Position numbers and translations under genes: made by a program
Notes under the pieces: model-generated
The model's input: only the letters and a program-made list of their open reading frames with translations
The model's database searches: none
Told to the model about the DNA's origin: nothing
Source of the DNA: Acetilactobacillus jinshanensis
GTDB taxonomy: Bacteria > Bacillota > Bacilli > Lactobacillales > Lactobacillaceae
Assembly: GCF_004359375.1 (NCBI RefSeq)
Contig: NZ_CP034726.1
Location: forward strand, 62,001-126,000
DNA length: 64,000 bases
Direction of reading: 5' to 3'
In this document: one piece after another, positions 35,816 to 43,897 of the stretch
Layout: each line of letters begins with the position of its first letter
Position numbering within the stretch: the stretch's first letter is position 1

Positions 35816-36312
35816 TGCTATATGAATAGTATTTCGTGATTAACTTGGGATTTTCAGCTAAATGCTGGAGCCGTACCGTAGAGTAGTCTGACTAGCGTTT
35901 GTTATTAGGGTTAACAAATTGACTAGATGATCTCTGATAATTTCATTGATCGTTAGGGTGCAATCCGTGAAATTATAAGCAATCAACTCAGCAAGGCAGT
36001 GGAGCTTCAGTAGTTTAATTTAAGCTCTCTAAGACTAGAGATGGGAAATGGAAGTTACTAAGATTAAACCTACCGATTCTCTCAACCACGCTAAGTTAAT
36101 TATAGAAATCCGGCTTCATGACATTAACCACGCATTCCAAAATTTGCTATGCGGAGCAAAATGGTGATTAATCACTTTTTAACTGTTCATTTTATATTAA
36201 ATATGGTGTGAATGAACACGCCGTACCACTTTCCAATATACGCATTATTAAGAAACACGTCAATCAATACGGGTTATGGTGGCTAATTTTTGATATTTTT
36301 TGTGAAATCATC
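35816..36312. other. Long gene-free stretch
   Basis: No ORF with a ribosome binding site is seen on either strand. The segment GATGGGAAATGGAAG at 36041-36055 repeats the ribosome-binding region that precedes the serine-rich gene at 31962 (GGGAAATGGAAG), but no start codon follows it, so this may be the remains of a second leader. A small hairpin lies near 36142-36165 (TTTGCT/AGCAAA). No known RNA family was recognised. Confidence 0.4.
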
Positions 36313-36380
36313 TTGAAAAAAACGCTTGTGATTTGATACACTAATCTTGTTAGCGTAAAGAGTAGGGTGTACCCTCTCTT
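36313..36380 (+). promoter_or_regulatory. Promoter and leader hairpin of the small basic protein gene
   Basis: TTGAAA (36313-36318) and TACACT (36337-36342) are 18 bases apart. A hairpin with AGGGT and ACCCT arms follows at about 36362-36376. The ATG at 36422 has AAGGGAAG as its ribosome binding site. Confidence 0.5.
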
Positions 36381-36421
36381 AAGCTTCAATTATAAACAAA
36401 AGATAAGGGAAGTTCTATCAG

Positions 36422-36766
36422 ATGATTCACTATGATTTTAAAGCCATCATGTCGAAAGTAAGTATCGTCGTAGTTGCTTTACTTAGCTTAACAATTGGTG
36501 GCGTGATGACTTCACATACTTATGTGAGTGCTCATTCTGTAAAACGGGTCCGTCCGTATCAAAATCATAAAAAGACTCAACATCGTCATACTCAAGGTGT
36601 CAGTGTGAAACGTACGGGACGGAATTCAAAAAATAAGTCACGGATGACGAAGCGTCAGCAACGGAATAATCGAACTCAGAACTCGCAGCGGCCGATGAAG
36701 ATTGAACATCGTTACACGAGCAAGGATCCAATTTCAATTGGTCCCAAGAATTCGAAGAAAAAGTAA
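36422..36766 (+). CDS. Small secreted basic protein
   Basis: A 114-aa protein with a signal peptide (hydrophobic residues 11-31, likely cleavage after VSA) and a mature part of about 75 residues rich in Lys, Arg, Gln, Asn and His. No structured domain, repeat or sorting signal is visible. A near-C-terminal HRYTSKDPISIGPKN is the only less charged piece. It belongs to the group of polycationic secreted proteins in this window (4019, 11747 tail, 27034). The function is unknown. Confidence 0.6.
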   Translation: MIHYDFKAIMSKVSIVVVALLSLTIGGVMTSHTYVSAHSVKRVRPYQNHKKTQHRHTQGVSVKRTGRNSKNKSRMTKRQQRNNRTQNSQRPMKIEHRYTSKDPISIGPKNSKKK

Positions 36767-36778
36767 ATCATATCTGAA

Positions 36779-36812
36779 TTAAGCTTCACTAAATTTTAGT
36801 GAAGCTTTTTTA
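36779..36812. terminator. Bidirectional intrinsic terminator
   Basis: AAGCTTCACTAAA pairs with TTTAGTGAAGCTT and is followed by a T run. Confidence 0.92.
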
Positions 36813-36837
36813 GTTGAAATAGTAATTGATTGTTTTC

Positions 36838-36886
36838 TGTTAACCGTTAACGTTTGTCTAACAGTTAACATTAATAACTGTGATAA
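36838..36886. promoter_or_regulatory. Cluster of GTTAAC boxes upstream of the acetyltransferase
   Basis: GTTAAC occurs three times within about 30 bases (TGTTAACCGTTAACG, then ACAGTTAACATTAA), partly as inverted repeats. It lies about 80 bases before the GTG start at 36966 and could bind a regulator. No regulator can be named. Confidence 0.3.
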
Positions 36887-36965
36887 GTCATTGAGCCGAC
36901 TTCCTTAATACTGTACAATTAAAGAACGTACGCTATCTAAAAACTAAGTAACAATTGAGGGAGTC

Positions 36966-38882
36966 GTGAGCCGTTTGCAAATGAAACGTAAGCCACGCTT
37001 AAAGAATAGCCACTACATCACTGGGATTGATGGTCTCCGTGCGTTAGCGGTCATTGGTGTTATCATCTACCATTTACTACCTTATGATCTAAAAGGTGGT
37101 TACATGGGAGTTCCCATCTTTTTCGTCATTTCCGGATATCTGATTACCGATCTGTTTATGAAGGAATGGCGGCAGACGGGTACCATTAACATTAAGACGT
37201 TCTATTATCGTCGGATGAAACGTCTGTATCCAGCCTTGGTCACCACGGTGATCGGATCTGGAGCATACATTACGTTATTCCAGCGGAATTTGCTGGTTCA
37301 TTTGCGTTCCGTCATCTGGACGAACTTACTGTACGTTTATAATTGGTGGGAAATCGCCCACGGCCAAAGTTACTTTAACCGATTCCAGGGTGAATCACCG
37401 TTCATTCATTTGTGGACGTTAGCCATCGATGGTCAGTACTACTTATTCTGGCCATGGGTCATGGTTGCCTTGGTATTATTACTGCATAAGAACAGTAAGT
37501 TACTGGCGGTCTTATTCATTGCCTTAACGTTCATTGGTGCCTGGTACATGGCATTCATTTACATGCATACCAATAACATCAACCGTGTTTACTATGGTAC
37601 TGATACGCGAATGTTCTCGTTCTTTGCTGGAATCGCATTGGCTTACATGTTCCCAGTTGATAAAGTCAGACATAAATTGTCAGCGTTTAAACGAATTCTG
37701 ATCGATCTAATTGGATTGGTTTCATTAATCGGCTTGATTTATGCCGGCTTTACGATGGCTGGTCAGAGTGCATCCACTTATAAAGGTGGCATGTTACTCG
37801 TTACCTTAGAAGCCACCGTCTTTTTAGGCACCATCGTTTATTCACACGCCGACGTTAACCGAGTTATGACTAACCCGATCTTCCATTGGTTAGGGACCCG
37901 TAGTTACGGGATTTACCTGTATCAATTCCCAGTTATGATCTTTTATGAAGCTAAGGTTCCCCGAACCAGGCTTAGTCACCCGTTACTTAACGCCATTATC
38001 GAAATGATTATCATCGGTTTAATCAGTGAAGCATCATTCCGCTGGATTGAACAGCCAATGCATCATTATGATTACAGCCGTCTTGGTTATGATATCAAGC
38101 ACTACTTCCGCAACCGTTCCTTTAAGTCAACGATGAGAAAGTTACTGATTATTCCAGTTATCGCGGTCTTCTACGTTTGTGGTGTCGGTGCCGTTCAGGC
38201 TCCTAATCATCAGAATCCGAACATGTTGCAGAAGCACATTACGACTAACCAGCGTTCATTATCGAAAGGTAATAAACAGTTGATCAAGCGTCAGAAGAAG
38301 GATCACGGTAAGGATAAAGTTACCAATAATCAACTTCGTCGTCCGTTAACTAAGCAGGAACAACAGGTTGCCAAGCGCTATGGCTTGAACAAACGTCAGG
38401 TCTTAGATGCCAAGAGCTTCCCGATGACTGCCGTTGGTGACTCCGTATTGGTTGATGGCTCAAAGGACTTACATCAAGTCTTTAAGAATACGTTGATTAA
38501 AGCCAAAGTTGGTGGCCAGTTGAACCAGGCTGCTGATATTCTTCGTCAAGAGAAATCTAACCACACCTTACAGAAGAACATCCTGGTCAATATTGGTACT
38601 AATGCACCGTTGACATCTAGCCAAATCAAAGAAATTATGGACATCGTTGGCCCACATCGTAATGTTTACTGGATTACGGCTCACGTTCCAACTAAGCCTT
38701 ACCAGAATTCGACGAATAATACGATTCGTCGTGCTGGTAAGAAGTACCGTAACTTCCACGTGATTGACTGGTACGCCGCAAGTCATAGCCACTCAAATTA
38801 TTTCTGGAGCGATCATGTCCACCCGAACCCAAAGGGTAATCAGGAATACACCAGTTTGATTGTCAAAACGATTTTTAAATAA
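36966..38882 (+). CDS. oatA: OatA-like peptidoglycan O-acetyltransferase
   Basis: A 638-aa protein with two domains. Residues 15-400 are an acyltransferase-3 membrane domain of about ten helices, starting with ITGIDGLRALAVIGVIIYH and with GGYMGVPIFFVISGYLI. Residues about 480-638 are an outer SGNH esterase domain with the catalytic Ser in AVGDSVL, the oxyanion Asn in NIGTNAP and the Asp/His pair in SDHVHPN. The two-domain form is that of OatA, which moves acetyl groups to N-acetylmuramic acid and protects the wall from lysozyme. A linker rich in Lys and Gln joins them. The start is GTG with GAGG five bases upstream; an ATG at 36981 is an alternative. A terminator follows. Confidence 0.92.
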   Translation: MSRLQMKRKPRLKNSHYITGIDGLRALAVIGVIIYHLLPYDLKGGYMGVPIFFVISGYLITDLFMKEWRQTGTINIKTFYYRRMKRLYPALVTTVIGSGAYITLFQRNLLVHLRSVIWTNLLYVYNWWEIAHGQSYFNRFQGESPFIHLWTLAIDGQYYLFWPWVMVALVLLLHKNSKLLAVLFIALTFIGAWYMAFIYMHTNNINRVYYGTDTRMFSFFAGIALAYMFPVDKVRHKLSAFKRILIDLIGLVSLIGLIYAGFTMAGQSASTYKGGMLLVTLEATVFLGTIVYSHADVNRVMTNPIFHWLGTRSYGIYLYQFPVMIFYEAKVPRTRLSHPLLNAIIEMIIIGLISEASFRWIEQPMHHYDYSRLGYDIKHYFRNRSFKSTMRKLLIIPVIAVFYVCGVGAVQAPNHQNPNMLQKHITTNQRSLSKGNKQLIKRQKKDHGKDKVTNNQLRRPLTKQEQQVAKRYGLNKRQVLDAKSFPMTAVGDSVLVDGSKDLHQVFKNTLIKAKVGGQLNQAADILRQEKSNHTLQKNILVNIGTNAPLTSSQIKEIMDIVGPHRNVYWITAHVPTKPYQNSTNNTIRRAGKKYRNFHVIDWYAASHSHSNYFWSDHVHPNPKGNQEYTSLIVKTIFK

Positions 38883-38913
38883 TGTGATTGAATTTCAATA
38901 ATTTTACGTAATT

Positions 38914-38953
38914 AAGGGTGTCGGATCTAAGTATCCGACACCTTTCTTTTTGC
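38914..38953 (+). terminator. Intrinsic terminator
   Basis: AAGGGTGTCGGAT pairs with ATCCGACACCTT, followed by TCTTTTT. It ends the acetyltransferase gene. Confidence 0.9.
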
Positions 38954-39008
38954 GAGAAATGGTACCATAATTTACCATAGAAATATTTATGAGGACGCTG
39001 TTTTATAT

Positions 39009-39521
39009 ATGGAAAGATTGTATTGGAATACCGCCGCGTTTAATGATCATCGAATGTACATGGCGGTGACGAAGAAGGGCCTTAAATTCATGTCCGATCC
39101 CAAGCAGGGGATTTCACAGATCTACGATTTTTATCGCCACCAGTCATTTGAATTTAAGTACCAAGCTGACTTAACTAGACCGTACCAAAAAGTGATCGAG
39201 GATTATCTTGCCGGTGAACACTATTCCAATCATCTTCCGTTGGATTTAGACGGGATCGGTGATCATTTGGATCATCAAGTCTGGCATTTAGTCCGACAAA
39301 TCCCGTACGGTGAAGTACGGACCGTTAAGCAGCTGGCTAAACGACTGCACAGCAGTGCTGCCCGGATTGAAAAGTCCCTTCGCCTTAACCCAATCCTGAT
39401 CCTGATTCCGACACATCGGGTCTTAGAGACACCCGAAAAATTAGGCCATTTTCGGGAAAGTCCGGGAATGAAAAGTCAGCTGTTAGAAATTGAAACCATC
39501 ATGAGCAATGCGGGTGATTAA
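39009..39521 (+). CDS. Alkyltransferase-like (MGMT/Ogt fold) protein without active Cys
   Basis: A 170-aa protein with the full two-domain layout of Ogt-type O6-alkylguanine-DNA alkyltransferases. The C-terminal domain begins near 85 and has VWHLVRQIPYGEVRTVKQLA and NPILILIPTHRVLE. The active-site motif of active enzymes is PCHR; here it is PTHR, so the alkyl-accepting Cys is Thr. The DNA-binding Arg finger region (HSSAARIEKSLRLNP) is recognisable. Known alkyltransferase-like proteins (ATL) with Trp or Ala at this place bind damaged DNA and pass it to nucleotide excision repair. They usually lack the N-terminal domain, which is present here. It overlaps no gene; the next ATG is one base after its stop. 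Confidence 0.83.
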   Translation: MERLYWNTAAFNDHRMYMAVTKKGLKFMSDPKQGISQIYDFYRHQSFEFKYQADLTRPYQKVIEDYLAGEHYSNHLPLDLDGIGDHLDHQVWHLVRQIPYGEVRTVKQLAKRLHSSAARIEKSLRLNPILILIPTHRVLETPEKLGHFRESPGMKSQLLEIETIMSNAGD

Positions 39522-39522
39522 T

Positions 39523-40389
39523 ATGAAGTTGAAATTAAAACGAATTGCGGTTCTCTTTAGTGTCCTACTGGTTGCCGTTGGTTTAGTTGGCTGTGGCAAC
39601 ACTACCCATCATTCTGCAACCCGTGATGATAACCACTTAGTTAATCTAGATTATCAGTCTGGCCATTCAGCCATCGTTAAGGTTGATCACGATCGAAGTA
39701 CGTTGAACCCGCGATCCTGGAAGTCTGATCACATCGTTTACACTAACTTAGATCATTTGAACCGAACGTCGAAAGGGAACACGGCTTATTTAGCTCGTCA
39801 GAACATTGCCCATGACACGTTACGTCAGCGTCAGTTCGTGTTCCCGAGTGGCTGGCACCAGAAGATGATCGCTAACCAGGCAATCATTAATCGAGGCCAT
39901 GAGATAGCGTACAGCTTGTCGAAAGGTATTGACTACACTGGCAGTTACCGACCGTATAATCCAAGTGGTGACCAGAATAATCCACGGAATCTGTTTACTC
40001 AGACGGCCTTTAGTAACCAGAAGTTGCAGACCATCTACGAGAGTAAGGTTCGACGAGCTCTTTACCGTAATAAGAAAGTGATCTTCCGGGTTAAACCGAT
40101 CTTCAGAGGACACGAATTGATGGCTCGTGGCGTTCACATGCAAGCGATCTCAACGGATCATTCGTTAGACTTCAACGTTTACATCTTTAATGTTCAACCG
40201 GGTGTAAAGTTTGACTACTCAACGGGCCGTTCGATCATCGATCAATCGATGCAGGTTCCAATTCCGAAGAACGCTCCGGCTTTCTACAACGATTACGTTG
40301 ACGGCCGTTTGATTCACTATCATGATTACCGTTATCACCCGGTCAACCCACGTCGTTTCCACCGCCGAAAACTGTTAATTAATAAATAA
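39523..40389 (+). CDS. DNA/RNA non-specific endonuclease lipoprotein (EndA-like)
   Basis: A 288-aa protein. The ATG at 39523 (ribosome binding site GGGTGAT) gives a lipoprotein signal with lipobox LVGC, so the mature protein is anchored outside the membrane. The body matches the EndA/NucA non-specific nuclease family: RGHEIAYSL with the catalytic His (active enzymes mostly read DRGH, here NRGH), NNPRNLFTQTAFSNQ with the metal-binding Asn, and MARGVHMQA and FNVYIFNVQPG. The first Asp being Asn may reduce activity. Such nucleases degrade DNA outside the cell, for nutrient use or competence. It starts 1 base after the alkyltransferase-like gene, so the pair is probably co-transcribed. Confidence 0.85.
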   Translation: MKLKLKRIAVLFSVLLVAVGLVGCGNTTHHSATRDDNHLVNLDYQSGHSAIVKVDHDRSTLNPRSWKSDHIVYTNLDHLNRTSKGNTAYLARQNIAHDTLRQRQFVFPSGWHQKMIANQAIINRGHEIAYSLSKGIDYTGSYRPYNPSGDQNNPRNLFTQTAFSNQKLQTIYESKVRRALYRNKKVIFRVKPIFRGHELMARGVHMQAISTDHSLDFNVYIFNVQPGVKFDYSTGRSIIDQSMQVPIPKNAPAFYNDYVDGRLIHYHDYRYHPVNPRRFHRRKLLINK

Positions 40390-40430
40390 TTATTAACATT
40401 TAACATTTCACGTTAATAAGGAGAGATATT

Positions 40431-40784
40431 ATGGACAAGATTACGATTAGTGATGCCGTTAAAAAACGAATCGAAGACAAAATCAAGGGTCCCGCTAAAT
40501 TATTACTCAGTTATAACGATGGTGTCGGGCCTTATTCTAAAGTGGGTTCATGCAGCATTGGCACGGCGTTCGACATTATTGCCGTCAAGCCCGATGAAAA
40601 GACACCTGACTATGGTGGTAAGTTAGATAGTGACTTAGGGACCTTTTATTACAAACCATATTCAGCCCGTTATCTTGATAAAGGTCTGAAGTTAGATGTC
40701 GGTTCTTTCAACCAAATCAACCTATCTGGTGAAGGTGGCGTGATCGACGGCAGTGTCAATATAATTGACGATCGTAATAATTGA
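40431..40784 (+). CDS. HesB/YneR-type iron-sulfur biosynthesis family protein
   Basis: A 117-aa cytoplasmic protein of the small HesB-like family found in lactobacilli and bacilli (YneR/YqkB type). Signs are the N-terminal ITISDAVKKRIEDKI, LLLSYNDGVGPYSKVGSC and the C-terminal NLSGEGGVIDGSVNI. Unlike the A-type carriers IscA/SufA, the C-terminal Cys pair is missing. Only one Cys (SCSIG) is present, so a role in cluster transfer is not certain. AAGGAG precedes the ATG. Confidence 0.8.
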   Translation: MDKITISDAVKKRIEDKIKGPAKLLLSYNDGVGPYSKVGSCSIGTAFDIIAVKPDEKTPDYGGKLDSDLGTFYYKPYSARYLDKGLKLDVGSFNQINLSGEGGVIDGSVNIIDDRNN

Positions 40785-40828
40785 TTACCGGCCCGATCGC
40801 CATATAATAAGGGTTGAGGTGGATAATA

Positions 40829-41968
40829 ATGAGTAAGAAATATATGTACCTGTTTGGTGCAGCTCTTTTAGCTTTAACCGGAATCGGAGCAACGGCACAG
40901 TCAGCTCAAGCTAAGACCGCCCACCATTATCGTACGAACGTAACTCGAAATGTAAATGCAAATTCATATTTTGTTAACGCACCACAAAGCATCGGTAGTA
41001 ATGCCCGGGTCATTAAGGGTACTGCTAGCAAAGGTTTCCGTGTTACCTTACAGAATGGTAAGAAGGTTCTTGCTAGTACTTATGCTAACAAGAAGACCGG
41101 TCGTTACACGTTACGGATTCCCAAGGGCTTAAAGGCTGATATGCACTTAACCGTTACGGCTCAGAAGGGTTACTGGCATCCATACAGAGTTATCTTTGTT
41201 AAGACACCAGCTAACCAGAAAGCTGCCGTTCAAGCTAACAAGAAAGTTAATAAAAAGGTTGCCAAGAAGACCGTCAAAAAGCCTGTTAAGAAGTCAGTTA
41301 AAAAGACCGTCAAGAAGACTCCTAAAGTAACTACTAAATCTAGTGTTAATGCAACGGTTGCTCAGCTTAAAAATCAGATGAACGATTTAAAGATTCGCAA
41401 TGCTAAAGAACGAGTACTTTACAATCGTGATGAAGCCGATTTAGCCAAGATTGAAGCGGATACTAGTAGCAAAGTTGCTGCTAAACGAGCTAATCTTAAG
41501 GCGATCATTGCCAACGCAGAACAAGCTTTAGCTGAATTAGATGATGAAACTGGTAACGTTAAGACCACTAATAAGAACGCTAAACAACGCATTCGTAAAT
41601 CTGCTAAAAAGGTAAATAAGAAAGCCAACAAGGTTAATCGTAACCGCAAGACCACTCGTAAGAGTAATAAAGCCAACAAAGTCACCGTTAAAACACCTAA
41701 TGGTAACTGGCAATCATATAACCAGCGATGGAACCTTAGCCAGAAGCGTGGCTTGAACGAACAGGCTTACAAGAATGGTCGTTATGGTAAGAAGTACATT
41801 TCTAATGCTCCTTACAAAGTAAATAGCGTTAAGAACAACGTTTGGACGATTAGTTATCAGAATCGCAATAAGAACCAGAGCATGACCCTTCAGTTCCTAA
41901 CTAATAACAACTTTAAGTTAACTAGTCAGAATGGTCATAAGACTAACGTAAGCTTCGTTCGTTATTAA
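40829..41968 (+). CDS. Secreted lysine-rich protein with coiled coil
   Basis: A 379-aa protein. The ATG at 40829 (ribosome binding site GAGGTGG) gives a signal peptide with cleavage after AQA near residue 28. Residues 45-115 form a strand-rich module (GTASKGFRVTLQNGKKVLAS) that may be a wall- or surface-binding repeat. Residues 130-165 are Lys/Val/Thr-rich. Residues 170-220 form a coiled coil (TVAQLKNQMNDLKIRNAKER). A second Lys/Asn-rich zone follows at 240-275. The last 100 residues form a compact module with NAPYKVNSVKNNVWTISYQN. No catalytic motif is seen. It is one of the basic secreted proteins of the window. A terminator follows. Confidence 0.68.
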   Translation: MSKKYMYLFGAALLALTGIGATAQSAQAKTAHHYRTNVTRNVNANSYFVNAPQSIGSNARVIKGTASKGFRVTLQNGKKVLASTYANKKTGRYTLRIPKGLKADMHLTVTAQKGYWHPYRVIFVKTPANQKAAVQANKKVNKKVAKKTVKKPVKKSVKKTVKKTPKVTTKSSVNATVAQLKNQMNDLKIRNAKERVLYNRDEADLAKIEADTSSKVAAKRANLKAIIANAEQALAELDDETGNVKTTNKNAKQRIRKSAKKVNKKANKVNRNRKTTRKSNKANKVTVKTPNGNWQSYNQRWNLSQKRGLNEQAYKNGRYGKKYISNAPYKVNSVKNNVWTISYQNRNKNQSMTLQFLTNNNFKLTSQNGHKTNVSFVRY

Positions 41969-41997
41969 TAAAGTTACGAAATTGAAATAACATAAAG

Positions 41998-42042
41998 TAT
42001 CCTGTACTTTCTAGCGTTCAGCTAGAGATACGGGATATTTTC
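41998..42042 (+). terminator. Intrinsic terminator
   Basis: TATCCTGTACTTTCTAGC pairs with GCTAGAGATACGGGATA with one bulge, followed by TTTTC. It ends the lysine-rich protein gene. Confidence 0.8.
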
Positions 42043-42058
42043 ATTTTGTAAACCCTGA

Positions 42059-42088
42059 TTGACATGTATTAACAGCATGCCATAAAAT
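42059..42088 (+). promoter_or_regulatory. Promoter of the flippase gene
   Basis: TTGACA (42059-42064) and TAAAAT (42083-42088) are 18 bases apart, 47 bases before the ATG at 42136. Confidence 0.7.
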
Positions 42089-42135
42089 TGATAGCGTACG
42101 ATTTTATTAAGTTAAGTGAAAGTAGGATTTCTAAG

Positions 42136-43794
42136 ATGTCGAATAATAATCAAAGTACCGAATCTTCAGAAGATCAATCAACCATGTTGGCCGGTTCGAC
42201 CTGGATGACCGCCGGCAGTATTTTTTCACGAATTTTAGGTGCGATCTACATCATTCCGTGGAGCATCTGGTTTGCCGACAAGTACTTCCGGGCCAACGCC
42301 ATCTACGTCCAAGGATATAACGTGTACGCGACGTTACTGATTATCGCAATTGCCGGGATTCCATCGGCAATCGCTAAACAGGTTGCCCATTACAACGCAT
42401 TGAACGAATATGGTATCGGGGTCAAGCTGTATAAGCGAGGCTTGTCATTGTCGATCACGATCGGGATTATCTGTGCCGGTGTCTTTTATTATTGCGCGCC
42501 GTTTCTGGATAACGACGATGCTAACGTCATCCCTGTCATGCATTCGTTAGCCTGGGCGATCATGATTATCCCGTCGATGAGTATTACCCGTGGCTTTTTC
42601 CAGGGTTATCAAGATATGGCACCGTCAGCGATCTCGCAATTTGGTGAACAGGTCGTCCGAGTTGCCTACATGCTAGTCACGGCATACATTATTATGCAGG
42701 TCATGCATGGTAACTGGGTTACAGCCGTTTCACAGTCGACTTTTGCCGCTTTCGTCGGTGCCGTTGCCGGCTTCGCAATCCTAGGTTGGTACTACATGCG
42801 TCGTCACCATTATTACCGTAGCTTGGTGATCAACAGTAACCACAAGATGAAGGTTCCAACGATGGAGCTTTATCATGAAATTATCCAGCAGTCGATCCCG
42901 TTCATTATCTTGGGTGCCGGAACGTCGATCTTTCAATTGATCGACCAATACACGTTCTTCCGTGCTATGCATAAGTTCACTGATTATTCGAGTATCGAAG
43001 TCAATGATTTGTACGCCATCTTTGCTGGAAATGCCGGAAAGTTGATCATGATTACGATTTCGCTCTCGACGTCGATTGCGATTACCGTGGTTCCGTTATT
43101 ATCGAAGTCGTATACCCGACACGATAAAGCCGAAACTCGTCAGCAGATTACCAGTGCCTTGATTCTGTTTGAATTCGTGATGTTACCGAGTTCATTGGGG
43201 ATGGCTGCGGTTGCCGGACCGTTGAACCGCTTATTCTATGGTGTTGGTCATCAGGTAATTGCCGCTAACGTCCTTTCGTTTTACTCACTGATTGCGATTA
43301 CGTTTGGTCTCTTTGCAATCGTCAGTGCCATGATGCAGGGGATCTCGCAGAACAAGCGGGCCGTTAAGTACTTCTTTGTTGGGACGTTAGTGAAGGTTAT
43401 TTTGCAGGTTCCATTTATTAAGTTTTTCGGCACGTTCGGCCCGATGATCACTAGTGGGATCGGTTTTATCGTCACCAGTGGCTTGATCTTGCATTCGATG
43501 AATAAGCAGTTTGGTATTAATTATGATCAGATTGCTAAAGCTACGAACGGGATTTTACTGTGCTCGGTATTGGTATACGTCGAAGCATTGGTTACCGTTA
43601 CTTTGAGCAACCGTTACTTAGCACCGCTGATGAATATTGACGGTCGTGTTGGTAGCTTCGTCGTTACCATGATTGCCGTTATCATCGCTGGCTTAACTTA
43701 CGTATACTGCGTATTTAAGAGCCACTTAGCTGACTATGTCTTAGGTAATAATATGTCCGACAGCATCCGTGCTAAGTTAAGAATTAAAGCTTAA
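42136..43794 (+). CDS. Lipid flippase of the MOP superfamily (MurJ/SpoVB/YtgP-like)
   Basis: A 552-aa membrane protein with about fourteen helices. The N-terminal STWMTAGSIFSRILGAIYIIPW and the helix with RGFFQGYQDMAPSAISQFGEQVVRV (quoted in parts) are typical of the polysaccharide-transport family that includes SpoVB, YtgP/MurJ and AmJ-like proteins. They carry lipid-linked wall precursors across the membrane. GISQNKRAVKYFFVG and GPMITSGIGFIVTS are further family blocks. The ATG at 42136 has AGTAGGAT at good distance; the frame upstream to 42088 lacks one. It stands just before murT-gatD, which modify lipid II. That agrees with a role in peptidoglycan precursor export. Confidence 0.87.
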   Translation: MSNNNQSTESSEDQSTMLAGSTWMTAGSIFSRILGAIYIIPWSIWFADKYFRANAIYVQGYNVYATLLIIAIAGIPSAIAKQVAHYNALNEYGIGVKLYKRGLSLSITIGIICAGVFYYCAPFLDNDDANVIPVMHSLAWAIMIIPSMSITRGFFQGYQDMAPSAISQFGEQVVRVAYMLVTAYIIMQVMHGNWVTAVSQSTFAAFVGAVAGFAILGWYYMRRHHYYRSLVINSNHKMKVPTMELYHEIIQQSIPFIILGAGTSIFQLIDQYTFFRAMHKFTDYSSIEVNDLYAIFAGNAGKLIMITISLSTSIAITVVPLLSKSYTRHDKAETRQQITSALILFEFVMLPSSLGMAAVAGPLNRLFYGVGHQVIAANVLSFYSLIAITFGLFAIVSAMMQGISQNKRAVKYFFVGTLVKVILQVPFIKFFGTFGPMITSGIGFIVTSGLILHSMNKQFGINYDQIAKATNGILLCSVLVYVEALVTVTLSNRYLAPLMNIDGRVGSFVVTMIAVIIAGLTYVYCVFKSHLADYVLGNNMSDSIRAKLRIKA

Positions 43795-43807
43795 TCATAA
43801 AATAATA

Positions 43808-43836
43808 TTTACTTTTTAAAATAAGATTGGTATAAT
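43808..43836 (+). promoter_or_regulatory. Promoter of murT-gatD
   Basis: An extended -10, TG-G-TATAAT (43831-43836 for the hexamer), is preceded at 17 bases by TTTACT. It lies about 60 bases before the murT start. Confidence 0.65.
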
Positions 43837-43897
43837 TTTTAAGAAATAAGTTCACAAAAAGAAATTATTAATCAAATTACATTGAGGCGATTGTTAA

